The translations under genes were made by a program, and so were the position numbers. From contig NZ_JJMN01000045.1 in NCBI RefSeq assembly GCF_000696385.1, positions 186,001 to 250,000 on the forward strand: a DNA stretch of 64,000 nucleotides, written 5' to 3'. Shown here in pieces: positions 36,208 to 46,506 of this stretch. The notes under the pieces were generated by a model that saw only the letters and a program-made list of their open reading frames with translations, searched no databases and was not told the origin of the DNA. Origin of the DNA: Vibrio metoecus (GTDB lineage Bacteria; Pseudomonadota; Gammaproteobacteria; Enterobacterales; Vibrionaceae). How positions within the stretch are numbered: position 1 is the stretch's first letter; each line of letters begins with the position of its first letter.

Positions 36208-36284
36208 TGGCACGCCCTACAGGATTCGAACCTGTGACCACATGCTTAGAAGGCACGTGCTCTATCCAACTGAGCTAAGGGCGC
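36208..36284 (-). tRNA. tRNA-Arg (anticodon UCU)
   Basis: 77 nt on the minus strand, folding as a normal cloverleaf: acceptor GCGCCCT/AGGGCGT, D-arm AGCTCAGTTGGATAGAGC, anticodon loop CTTCTAA with TCT, T-arm ACAGGTTCGAATCCTGT, and an encoded CCA. It closely resembles enterobacterial argU. The first pair is G-U. Its 3' end faces the aerobactin locus. Confidence 0.95.
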
Positions 36285-36485
36285 GCTACAGGGTCAGGAT
36301 TATACGAGTTAAACGGGCTAGATCAACGCCTTTGTCTAACTTTCTGTTTCGAATGAGCAATATTTTACCGATCTCATCTCAACTGCCGAAAAACAGAACA
36401 AGGCAAACGTTTGCCTGTGGATGTTATCAAAAATATCTGCGACAATGCGCGCAAAAATTTTCGCTCCAAACCTGTAAGGAAAGTC

Positions 36486-37346
36486 ATGACTGCTCAAAAT
36501 ATTGATGGAACGCTGATTTCGCAAACGGTGCGCTCAGAAGTGGCAGCCCGTGTTAAAGCTCGGGTTCAAGCTGGGTTACGAGCCCCAGGACTAGCGGTTG
36601 TGTTGGTGGGCGAAGATCCTGCTTCACAAGTGTATGTCGGCAGTAAACGCCGAGCTTGCGAAGAAGTCGGGTTTGTCTCCAAATCTTTCGATTTACCCGC
36701 CACCGCGAGTGAAGAAACCTTGCTGTCACTGGTTGAAGAACTCAATAACGATCCACAAATCGATGGCATTTTAGTGCAACTGCCTTTGCCTGCGGGTATT
36801 GATACCACCAAAGTGTTGGAGAGTATTCACCCTGAGAAAGATGTGGATGGTTTCCACCCTTACAACGTTGGCCGTTTGGCGCAGCGCATTCCGAAACTGC
36901 GCTCTTGCACGCCCAAAGGCATCATTACTCTGCTTGAGCGTTATAACATTCCACTTCGCGGTAAACATGCGGTGATTGTGGGTGCCTCCAACATTGTTGG
37001 TCGCCCTATGACGTTAGAGCTGTTACTGGCAGGTTGCACTACTACCACTTGCCACCGCTTTACTCAAGATCTCGAAGGCCATATTCGCCAAGCGGATGTC
37101 TTGGTGGTTGCGGTCGGTAAACCCAACTTTATTCCGGGAGCATGGATTAAAGAAGGCGCGATTGTGGTCGATGTCGGCATTAACCGCTTAGATACAGGCA
37201 AACTGGTTGGCGATGTGGAATACGATGTTGCCCGCACGCGAGCAAGCTTTATCACACCAGTACCCGGTGGTGTGGGGCCTATGACCGTTGCAAGCTTGAT
37301 TGAAAACACCATGATGGCGTGTGAGCAGTTCCATACTGAACGGTAA
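36486..37346 (+). CDS. folD: Bifunctional methylenetetrahydrofolate dehydrogenase/cyclohydrolase FolD
   Basis: 286 residues. It interconverts 5,10-methylene-THF and 10-formyl-THF in one-carbon metabolism. Signatures: [18 protein letters not shown] with YVGSK (catalytic Tyr/Lys), [42 protein letters not shown] and [10 protein letters not shown]. The frame is open back to 36411, but GTAAGGAAA before the ATG at 36486 and the family length fix the start there. Intact. Confidence 0.96.
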   Translation: MTAQNIDGTLISQTVRSEVAARVKARVQAGLRAPGLAVVLVGEDPASQVYVGSKRRACEEVGFVSKSFDLPATASEETLLSLVEELNNDPQIDGILVQLPLPAGIDTTKVLESIHPEKDVDGFHPYNVGRLAQRIPKLRSCTPKGIITLLERYNIPLRGKHAVIVGASNIVGRPMTLELLLAGCTTTTCHRFTQDLEGHIRQADVLVVAVGKPNFIPGAWIKEGAIVVDVGINRLDTGKLVGDVEYDVARTRASFITPVPGGVGPMTVASLIENTMMACEQFHTER

Positions 37347-37364
37347 TTCGACATTCCTCCTTAA

Positions 37365-37396
37365 GACAAAAAAGCCGAGGCATTTGCCTCGGCTTT
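37365..37396. terminator. Bidirectional terminator between folD and the reductase gene
   Basis: A 11-12 bp stem (aaagccgaggc and its complement, 37371-37396) with an A-run before and a T-rich stretch after, between two convergent genes. Confidence 0.85.
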
Positions 37397-37418
37397 CTAT
37401 TACCGTTTTTCTTCGCGG

Positions 37419-39868
37419 TTAGCCATTTTTCGGTGGCATGAATGCGGTGAGCTCCAACGCAGGTCCGGTGTATTTTTCAATACGCACCAAAGAAGAGTTC
37501 GCCGCACAGCCGTTGGCCAAACGAGAAGTCGGAATGTCTGAAGTCAGCACATTCGCACCACCGTTCTTACATAAGCCGCTTTGTGCATCCAGATCCGGCC
37601 AGCCGCCTTCGTGAATACAGACTGAGCCTTGTTTGATGCGATCTGTAATCAAAGCCCCGACTAACACTTGCCCACGCTGGTTATAGGCACGAACCAAATC
37701 GCCCGTTTGAATGCCGCGTGATGCCGCATCTTCTGGGTGGATCCAAATCGGCTCACGGTTAGCAATCGCATACTCTTCCCGCAATTGAGCGTAGTTGAAT
37801 TGACTGTGCAAACGGTGCGCCGCGTGCGCCGTCATTAATTGCAACTCGCCCTGCTTCGCATTACCGGTAAATTCATCAGGAGCCAACCAGGTTGGATGGG
37901 CTGGACAATCAGGCAAATTAAAGCCCGCCAGAGTCTTAGAGTAAATCTCAATCTTGCCGCTCGGTGTACCTAATGGATTGAGGATCGGATCCGCGCGAAA
38001 ATCGGCGTAACGCACAAACTGAGCATTTTTCGCGTTCCACTTCATTTCAATCAGCTGGTTATCTTCCCAGAACTTACTGAAATTCGGCATCGCCACTCGT
38101 GCTGCACGGCCGCTCTTCTGCGCGGTTTTGTAGAAACCGTACAACCATTCCATCTCGGTTTTGCCTTCGGTAAACACATCACGGCCTCCGGGGCGGATCA
38201 TTTCCGCCATATCGGCAAACACATCAAAGTCGTTACGCGCTTCGCCTTGTGGCTCCACCACCTGTTTCATCGGCACCAAGTGTTGGTTACTGTAGTCACC
38301 CGTCATGGTCAAGTCATTACGCTCAAACGTTGTGGTGATCGGCAGTACGATATCGGCATGCTTCGCCGCCGCTGTCCAATACGGCTCTGAAATCACAATC
38401 AGCTCAGGCTTTTGCCACGCTTTGATCAGACGATTGGTGTCTTGATGGTGGGTAAAGTTGGCACCACCCGCCCACCAGATCATCTTGATCTCAGGGAAGG
38501 TCAGCGTGTGACCATTGTGTTGATAGGTCCCGCCCGGATTCTCCAACGCTTCCACAATACGCGCGACCGGGAAACTTTGCGTCGCCCCTGAAATCGCCCA
38601 ATCATTCCCCGCCGAAGATCCACCACCAATAGCTGCCGAAATGGCAGGCAGAACTCCCGCGTCACGTGCAGGGTTTCCCCCATTCGAGTAATGGTAGGAG
38701 AAACCAAAACCACCGCCCGGCAACCCGATTTGTCCCAACATCGCGGCTAAGGTGACCACCATCCAGTGACGCTGCTCACCATATTGCTGACGCTGCATGC
38801 CCCAGCCCGCCATTAGCATAGTGCGATGATTGCTGAAAATCTCAGCCAGCGTTTCTAGTTGCTTGGCTGGTACGCCACAAATGCCTTCTGCCCATTGCGC
38901 GGATTTTTCAACGCCATCTTCTTTACCCAGCAAATACGCTTCAAAGCGATCGTAGCCTACGGTGTATTTATCCAAGAAGGCTTTATCATGCTTACCTTGT
39001 TTGATCAGCGAGTGCGCGATCCCCATCATCATCGCCACATCCGTCATCGGGTGTGGGGCAATCCATTGGGCTTGCTCACCGAAAAACTCGATGGTTTCGG
39101 AGCGGATCGGATCAATACCGATAATGGTTTTGCCGGATTTTTTCAATTGATGGAAGAATTCAAGGCCTGCGCAATCGGTCGAGCTCCACGTCAATTTTCT
39201 AATGTGTTGATCGGGTTTAAGCCCCACAGAACCACCACATCACTGTGCTCTAGCACTACGGGGTAAGTGGTTTGCTGCTCATACACTTCAATCGAACCAA
39301 CCACGTGCGGCATGATGATTTGCGCCGCGCCAGTTGAGTAATCGCCCAAGTGGCCAGAATAGCCGCCCGCCATACTCATATAGCGTTGCAATAAAGTTTG
39401 AGCTTTATGCAGCACGCCACTGGAGCGCCAACCATAAGAGCCAGCAAACACCGATGACGCGCCATAGGTTTTACGAATACGCATATGTTGCTCATGGATC
39501 AAGCGATACGCTTCCTCCCACGATACGCGGACAAACTCATCGCTGCCACGCACTCCTTTCGGAGCGGCTGGGTTCGCGAGAAAGCCTTTGCGAACCATAG
39601 GGTATTTAACCCGCGCTTGGGTATACACCTGATCAGGGCCTGTCGATTGCAAGCTGTTCGGTACGGTTTGCGCTAGCGCATTTTTGGTCGCAACCATTTT
39701 GCCATCTTGCACTTCACACAGTAACGGCCCCATACGTCCAGCCGTTAATACGCCTTTGCCACGCGCATTATCAGTGGCAACCGAGAGTGGCGAGAATGAA
39801 GTGAAAGCCATTGCACCGGCAGCCATACCAGTGCCTTTTAAAAATCCACGACGGGTGATTTTAGTCAT
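37419..39868 (-). CDS. torZ: Periplasmic molybdopterin TMAO/biotin-sulfoxide-type reductase (TorZ/BisC-like), frameshifted
   Basis: About 816 residues. A Tat signal ([10 protein letters not shown]) is followed by a DMSO-reductase-family molybdopterin enzyme that reduces N- or S-oxides as anaerobic electron acceptors. Conserved parts include [23 protein letters not shown] with the serine region, [14 protein letters not shown] and [17 protein letters not shown]. The frame breaks at 39195-39198; adding one A (minus strand) joins NPINTLEK to [14 protein letters not shown]. It follows the pentaheme cytochrome gene by 22 nt. TorA, TorZ and BisC cannot be separated with certainty by eye. Confidence 0.85.
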
Positions 39869-39890
39869 AACGTTATCCCTCTACTTGTAC

Positions 39891-40985
39891 TCAGTGACCA
39901 ACCACATCTTTGGCGTGGTGTTGGAAGAACTTGGTGAGAATTTCTAGGTTCTCGGCAGAAATATCTGTCCGTTCTCCCATACTTTTCGCCACTGGCCCCC
40001 AAGCATTCACCGTAAAGTGATTGGACGGGATCTTGGCATGGCACGTTGCACAATACACGTTATCGAGCTGTTCTGCGTAAGACCAAACCGGCTCTAAGCT
40101 ATCCACCACTGGGGAAGTGATTTTCGCCGTCAAGCTCACCGCACGCCACTGGTTACCATAAGCATCGGTTTTGTAGTCTTGTGCTTGCAGCGCTTGCTGG
40201 CCTTGCTCCGTTAATGTAGCCACTACCGCGCGTTGCCCATCGCCCATATACAGAACTTGTTCGGCACCTTTCATTTGGTAAGCGTTAATTTGCACGGTAC
40301 GCTCGTTGCCATTGGTACTCACGACATCCAGAGCAGTCGTTGGGTTGATCGTACCCAATTCACCCATAGTAATTGCAGTGACTGGATAAACCCGTTGTGC
40401 ATCTGCGGCCGTTTTTTCAGTAAACGCCATCAAGGTTTCAAACGCTTTGCTATCGAGTTCAGCTTCAGGCGCAAAGTGTGCAACCCCTTTGTGGCAATCA
40501 ATACAGGTTTGATTGTTGGCTTTCGCGTAGTCGTGCATTTTCACCGACTCCGGTGACTGCTCAAACGGCTCCATCGCATCAAAATTATGACAAGAGCGAC
40601 ACGTCGCCGAATCATTGGCGCGCATTTGCTCCCATACGGTTTCGGCTAACTCTTGGCGATGAGCTTCATACTTCTCCGGTGTGCCAATCTTACCGGTGAC
40701 AAATTCATGGTAGATATCTTTGGAAGCACGCACTTTTGTGATGAGGTAATCGACCGGATCACTAGGAATATGGCAATCAGCACACTCAGCACGGATGCCT
40801 TTCGCATTAGAAAAGTGAACAGAACCTTGATACTCCTTATAAGGGGTCTCCATAGTGTGGCAGGAGAGGCAAAACTCTGTGCTTGAGGTGTAATGCATCA
40901 CAGCAGCACTGCCACCTAAAGTGGCCCAGCCAATTGCCACCCCGATGACAACAAGCAGTGCAACATACCTTTTTTTGATCGACAT
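39891..40985 (-). CDS. torY: Pentaheme cytochrome c, NapC/NirT-TorC/TorY family
   Basis: A 364-residue membrane-anchored c-type cytochrome with one N-terminal helix (YVALLVVIGVAIGWATLGGS) and five CxxCH heme motifs: CLSCH, CADCH, CRSCH, CIDCH and, in the separate C-terminal domain, CATCH. The first four form the NapC-like tetraheme domain; the fifth defines the TorC/TorY group. It takes electrons from menaquinol and passes them to the reductase gene downstream. An FNR-like site lies 66 nt upstream. Intact. The choice of torY over torC is tentative. Confidence 0.88.
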   Translation of the reverse strand: MSIKKRYVALLVVIGVAIGWATLGGSAAVMHYTSSTEFCLSCHTMETPYKEYQGSVHFSNAKGIRAECADCHIPSDPVDYLITKVRASKDIYHEFVTGKIGTPEKYEAHRQELAETVWEQMRANDSATCRSCHNFDAMEPFEQSPESVKMHDYAKANNQTCIDCHKGVAHFAPEAELDSKAFETLMAFTEKTAADAQRVYPVTAITMGELGTINPTTALDVVSTNGNERTVQINAYQMKGAEQVLYMGDGQRAVVATLTEQGQQALQAQDYKTDAYGNQWRAVSLTAKITSPVVDSLEPVWSYAEQLDNVYCATCHAKIPSNHFTVNAWGPVAKSMGERTDISAENLEILTKFFQHHAKDVVGH

Positions 40986-41050
40986 ACGCTGACATATCCT
41001 TTTACATTTAGAAATATGCGATCATCCTACCCCTTTTGTGGTAGAAGATA

Positions 41051-41064
41051 TTGATCCGCATCAT
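41051..41064. promoter_or_regulatory. FNR-box-like site before the cytochrome/reductase operon
   Basis: TTGAT-CCGC-ATCAT matches the FNR consensus TTGAT-N4-ATCAA with one mismatch and correct spacing, 66 nt upstream of the cytochrome start. It fits anaerobic induction. Confidence 0.6.
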
Positions 41065-41188
41065 ATACGTGCTACGACAAGCGTGCTTATGTGATTTAGT
41101 GTCCAACAAATAACAAAACCACTCGCGGTGACTCTTCACCAATTTCAATCAACGTGTTTACCTTTCATCCATGTACTCAACAAACCCA

Positions 41189-41216
41189 TAAAAAATCACC
41201 CCAGCATGGCTGGGGT
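41189..41216 (-). terminator. Terminator of the chitinase gene
   Basis: accccagc/gctggggt with a 3-nt loop (41198-41216), followed on the minus strand by a T-rich GATTTTTTATGGG. Confidence 0.75.
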
Positions 41217-41250
41217 TGATCGGCATTATCAGCGAAATAAACAGCGCTAT

Positions 41251-43791
41251 TTACTGACCATTCATCTGGCTAAGTTTGTCCCCAACCGGTTTGGAGAAAT
41301 TAAAGCCATCATGTTGATCCCAGTTGATTGACCACGTCATCACCCCCGCATAATTAGGATAGGCAAAGGCAGGTTTAATGGTGCCGCAACGGGTTCCTTT
41401 GGTTAAACAATCCAACGCATCAAGGATATTTTGAGTTGGTGCTTGGCCTGAGTTTGCCGAGCTTGGGCCTGAGGGTAAACCAATCGCTACTTGGTCATCA
41501 CGCAGTGGTTCAAAGCGTGTACCGTTGGCCAAGGTGAAACCCTCAATCAACATTTTTGACTGGGCAACCATCATATCGACCGAACCTTCTGGTGCTGCCC
41601 CCGGAGTATACGGATTAGGTAAGCCACCATTGTTGTAGAGCTGAACATGCAGAATATCGAGTGTATCGCGCACTTCATTGATCACCGGAATGTAAGCGCC
41701 CCAAATACCGCTGTAAGCCACCATTCCACCTTGTACATAAGGATGTTCAGGCGCCATAGTGAGGAACATATCACCACCGATGTTTTTCTCGATTTGCTTC
41801 AACGCTCGGCCCTAAACGCGCTTGAATTTGTGAGCCATGAACAAGGTTCGAGCCGCTTTCAAGATCCACGTCTAATCCATCGAAGCCCCACTCTTTGATC
41901 AATGCCGTTAAGCTGTTCACAAAGTTGGCTTCATCTTGATCATTATTGAGAGTGATTGTGCCTTCCGCGCCACCAAGCGAGAGCACAAACACTTTGCCTT
42001 TCGCCTGCAGCGCTTTCATATCTTGCTTAAATTGCGCGGGATCGAGCGCAGGGCAACTGCTGTAAATATCGCCGGCATACAGGTTGAAGTGCACCGTACC
42101 TGTACTGTTGCGATCGTTTTCAGCAAAGGCAATGTCAACCACATCCCACGCTTGTGACATATCTGCAAGGCGGATTGGACAACCTGCACCATTGACGAAG
42201 TTATGCCAATAACCAATTAAGCGATGTTTCTTCTGCGTTTGTTCTACAACACTGATTGCGGCGGCTGAAGACGTCACGCTCGTTCCGGCTGTATCGGTCG
42301 CTTTCGCCGCAACGGTATAGTTACCGATGGCACTCGGCGTCCAACTGTAAGCAAAAGGCTCCGTGGTATCGGTCGCAACCACCGCGCCGTTGATCACAAA
42401 TTCCACTTTCGCCACGTTGTTAGTCAGTGAAGTCGCATCAGCGGCAATATTAACAGGTTTACCTAAACCGACAGTTTGGCCAGACGTCGGTGACGTCAGT
42501 GAAACCACCAGATCTTGATCGCTCACCGTCACGCTGACTGCGCTTTCACTGGTGTTACTGTCGTTATCAGTCGCAACGGCTTTCAAGGCTTGATTCCCCG
42601 TTGTGGTTGCTAGCCAATTGACCGCATAAAGGCGCTTGAGTCACAACGCCTAAAGCTGTTGTTGCCTGCAAAAAATTCCACTTGCGTGACCGAACCATCG
42701 GCATCACTGGCTTGCGCCGCCACACTGACGGTTGACCCCGCAAGAATCACTTGGTTCGCGGTTGGGTTAGTTAATGTCACCACTGGTGGCGTTGAACAAG
42801 CACCTAAGCCACTCCACGCCTCTTTCCAATAACTCCCTACTCCAGGTTCATACGCCCAGCCAGAGCTGGAAGAACACCAACCTGCAATATCACAACGGTA
42901 TTTTTGGTTTTTGTTTTGTACCAACTGCCCTGCTGAATAGGCCGTTCCCGCAGAATAAACAGGAAGACCTGCACACCCTGCATTGGAACCACTGCTGACC
43001 GTTAAAGTCACTTCTTGACTCACGGTAGATTGGTTGTCGTTATCAATCGCTTTGGCTTTAAAGGTGTGGCTGCCGACAACGGCATTCCAATTAAACTGGT
43101 AAGGCTCAGAGCTATCCGTCACAACAAGTTGACCATCAACATAAAATTCAACAGCGTTGACAGTGCCATCACTGTCAGTGGCATTGGCGGCTACGACTAA
43201 AACATCGCCCACGGTTAACTGTTCACTGCCCGTTGGGCTAGTCAACGTCACGGTTGGTGGGACTGGGTTACCAGTAGGCGTTACGCTGATGTTCACGGTG
43301 CTGCTTGATGTTGCGCCTTGGTTATCGGTCGCAATCGCGGTCACTGAAGTGGCTCCTAGCGTTGCCGTCCAATCCACTTGGTATGGGGCTTGTTGATCAA
43401 TAGCGATACGCTGAGTACCCACTAAGAATTCTACTTGGGAGATGCTGCCATCGCTATCTGAGGCATTGGCTTGCAATCCGACGACGGAGCCTTGTGGGAT
43501 CTTGGCATTATTGAGCGGCGATTGAATGGACACTTGAGGAGGATTATTGCTTCCCCCGTCACATTGACCAAGAGCTTGCCATGCATCCCATGGGCCAGAA
43601 TGCGTTGCCGGATCGTTACCCTGAGTCCAGTAACGCGCTTGGTAAGCGGTGTTGGTTTTTTGAACTTTGTCGCTGCCGACATACACGGTGTTGCTATCCC
43701 ACACTGGCACGCCAGCACAATTGTAAGCTTGTGCGGAGTAGCTTACTCCCAAGCTGGCGGCAATCACTGCCGCTAAACAATAGCGCTTCAT
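41251..43791 (-). CDS. Secreted multidomain chitinase (GH18), three frameshifts
   Basis: About 846 residues. Order: signal peptide (MKRYCLAAVIAASLGVSYSAQA); chitin-binding domain (NCAGVPVWDSNTVYV to ALGQC, about 23-77); two Ig-like repeats with the VEFYVDG / PYQFNW pattern; a second chitin-binding domain (CAGLPVYSAGTAYSAG); two more Ig-like repeats; then a GH18 catalytic domain whose motif is GFDGLDVDLESG with the catalytic glutamate. Frame breaks at 42652-42654 and 42628-42630 (each AAA to AA) and at 41810-41812 (CCC to CC); correcting them restores NNSLGVVTQAPYAVNWLA and QARLGRALKQIEKNIGG. It degrades chitin outside the cell. Confidence 0.87.
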
Positions 43792-43985
43792 GTTTCTCTC
43801 CTGTATTAGATGATATCGCCTATAACTAATACTCTAGAGTGAAAGTTTTGCATGTTAATCGCCTGAATAGTTTACGATTCTCGGCACAGTGTCACTGCGC
43901 ACAACGCGATGAAACATCGCTTTCAATACTTTTTCGGCGCGATTCACGAATCGAAATATGCCGATTAGCCTTGCTCAAAACGCGC

Positions 43986-44013
43986 ATAAAAAAAAGGCCA
44001 GCATACACGCTGG
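43986..44013 (-). terminator. Terminator of nupC
   Basis: ggccagc/gctggcc with a 6-nt loop (43994-44013), followed on the minus strand by eight T residues. Confidence 0.85.
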
Positions 44014-44034
44014 CCTCAATCCATCAATCTGCGA

Positions 44035-45241
44035 TCACAGTGATAAAATCACCCCAGCGATCGATGCGCTCATCAGGTTAGCCAACACGCCCGCACCAAT
44101 CGCGCGGAAACCATATTGTGAAATAAAGGCACGACGTTCAGGTACCAAACTGCCTAAGCCACCAATCAAAATCGCCATGGTTGAAATATTCGCAAAGCCA
44201 CACAGAGCAAAAGTGATGATCGCTTGTGAGTGCGCACTCAACTGCTGCTTCACTTCGATGAGTTGAATGAAAGCCACAAACTCGTTCACGACTACTTTAT
44301 TACCAATCAGCGAACCTGCGGTGATCGCTTCATGCCATGGAATACCAATCAACCACGCCACCGGAGCGAAAACATAACCCATGATCAGCTCAAAGCTCAG
44401 TTCGATGCCAAACCAGCCACCAACCCAGCCTAACAAGCCATTTAGCAGAGCAATCACACTCACGAAAGCCAGCAAAGTCGCGCCCACCGCAACAGCAATT
44501 TTTACACCCGACATCGCGCCATCCGCAATCGCTTCGACGACGTTAGTGGATTTCGGCAGATCCAACTCATCTTGCGCAATCGCGGCATCGACGTGTTCGG
44601 TTTCTGGCAACATGATTTTTGCCATCAAGAGACCCGCAGGGGCAGACATGAAAGCCGCCGCGATCAGATAGTTCAATTCCACACCTAAAGAGGCATAACC
44701 AACCAAAGTACCGCCAGCAACCGACGCTAAGCCGCCCGTCATCACTGCAAAGAATTGCGAATCGGTCATTTTATGAAGATAAGGTTTCACCACCAGCGGC
44801 GCTTCAATCATACCCACGAAAATGTTTGCGGTAGCAGAAAGGGATTCTGCACGGCCTGTGCCAAGCAATTTCTGTAAACCACCACCGATGAGGTTAATCA
44901 CTTTCGGCATGATGCCTAAATGGTAAAGGCCAGAAATCAATGCTGAGAAGAAAATGATGATGCCGAGGACATTGATCGCAAACACGAAACCCACGCTGCC
45001 ATTAGCGAGGCCACCAAACACAAAACCAATCCCATCTTGTCCGTAGTTGATCAGTTGTGACACCGCCCCCGTGACGCCATTCAGTGCATCTTTACCTGCA
45101 GGTACATACAGCACCAATAACGCGAAAAAAGATTTGTAACAGCAACGCTAAGGAAACTGTACGCAAGTTGATATTTTTTCTATTGGTAGAAAGTAGCCAC
45201 GCAACCAGCAAAATTGCGCCCATACCAAGAAGTGATGACAT
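44035..45241 (-). CDS. nupC: Nucleoside:cation symporter NupC family, frameshifted
   Basis: About 402 residues, 8-10 membrane segments, of the concentrative nucleoside transporter family. Conserved: [23 protein letters not shown] core, [34 protein letters not shown] and [20 protein letters not shown]. The N-terminus ([20 protein letters not shown]...LALLLQIFF) joins [14 protein letters not shown] only if one T is dropped from the 6-base run at 45125-45130. An in-leader hairpin covers its ribosome site. It imports nucleosides using an ion gradient. Confidence 0.87.
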
Positions 45242-45243
45242 AA

Positions 45244-45280
45244 CGCCGCCTAAAATGTGAATAGAACAGGAAAGGCGGCG
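45244..45280 (-). promoter_or_regulatory. Leader hairpin that would cover the nupC ribosome site
   Basis: cgccgcct (45244-45251) and aggcggcg (45273-45280) form a perfect 8-bp stem with a 21-nt loop. On the minus strand the 3' arm aggcggcg ends 2 nt before the nupC ATG and contains the only AGG-type ribosome site. Folding would block translation. Confidence 0.5.
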
Positions 45281-45458
45281 ATTTTAGTGAAGGAAATCGT
45301 ATGCGCAAGGCGAGTTTGTTAATCACTCATTACCGAACTGGAGCGTAAAGTGCGAATTTTCATAACTTGATGATTTTATTAAAACTAAACGTTTGCCTAA
45401 AACCTATCTTTTCCATTTGGAAAATATCTTTTGAAAATCAGCAACAATCGATTACGTC

Positions 45459-46419
45459 TTATCCCGCGGTAAAGCGCACATAAGGTTGTAAGCGTGAATC
45501 CCAATAACAAGGATTACCTAGCGTATGTTTGATGAACTCGATGACCGCCGAAGTCTTTTTCGGCATATGTTGACGGCTTGGATACACCGCATAAAACGGC
45601 ATTTGCTGGTTGGCACACCATTCTGGTAACAGTTGAATTAACTGCCCTGTGCGAAATTCATCACGCAATAAATACGTCGCTAAGTAGGCGATGCCCCATC
45701 CTGCCACTGCGGCATCGCGCACCGCTTCCGCCAAATCGACTGAATAATTGCCTGAGACTTTAACGGTTTGACTTTGCCCGTCCCGACTGAATGACCAGCG
45801 AGTGTAATCACGCTCCCAACTTCGATAAATCAAGCAGTTATGCTCCATCAATTCTACAGGTTGAGTCGGTGTACCATAGCGCAACAAATATTCTGCTGAT
45901 GCAGCAACCACAAAACGACAATCTGCAATGCGTTGCGCTACATACCCTTCTGGCAGTTGTTCATTACTGGTGATCCACAAATCAAGCCCTTCTTTGAGCA
46001 TATCGACTTTATGGTCAAACAGATGTACTTCGACTTTCAATTCTGGGTATTGCTGGCGAAGTTGCTCCAAGGCCGGCAACACATGCAAAGTACCGAACGA
46101 TTGCGATAAACCCAGCCGGATCAGCCCTGCCACTTCATCACGCTGATCTTCCATTTCACTTTGTGCATTGGTCACAATCGTCAGCAGCTCACGGCACTGA
46201 GAGTAGAAGAGATTTCCGGCATCGGTCAGAGTGAAACTGCGCGTGGTGCGCTGCACCAACTTTACCCCGAGTGACGCTTCTAACGCGGCGAGCTGTTTAC
46301 TGACATGAGAAACCGACACCCCCAGCGCATGCGCGGCGGCGGTGAAACTTTGATGTTGAATTAACACCGCAAATAAAGCCATTTGACTGGCACGTTCAGC
46401 AAGCAAACTCTATCCCCAT
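45459..46419 (-). CDS. LysR-family transcriptional regulator
   Basis: About 319 residues. N-terminal winged helix (FTAAAHALGVSVSHVSKQLAALEASLGVKLVQRTTRSFTLTDAG) followed by a LysR substrate domain starting GLIRLGLSQSFG. The preferred start is the ATG at 46419, which joins the frame as MGIELLAERASQ only if one base is dropped from the run at 46405-46407; otherwise a TTG at 46406 must be used. It is not clearly linked to a neighbour; nupC and the transglycosylase flank it in the same direction. Target unknown. Confidence 0.85.
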
Positions 46420-46458
46420 AGAAGAAATATCCCCACCATCAATTATGGCTATGAACTG

Positions 46459-46488
46459 AAAAAACAGAGGGCTCACATTAGAGCCCTC
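46459..46488 (-). terminator. Terminator of the lytic transglycosylase gene
   Basis: gagggctc/gagccctc with a 6-nt loop (46467-46488), followed on the minus strand by GTTTTTTC. Confidence 0.85.
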
Positions 46489-46506
46489 CCGTTGGGTATG
46501 CAGAAA

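Noticed and set aside
21549..36284. A recent mobile element at the tRNA-Arg gene
   Set aside because: No integrase, transposase or duplicated tRNA end is visible.
41251..43791. The chitinase as a true pseudogene
   Set aside because: All three breaks are one-base changes in short runs and the downstream domains stay fully conserved, matching the window-wide error pattern.
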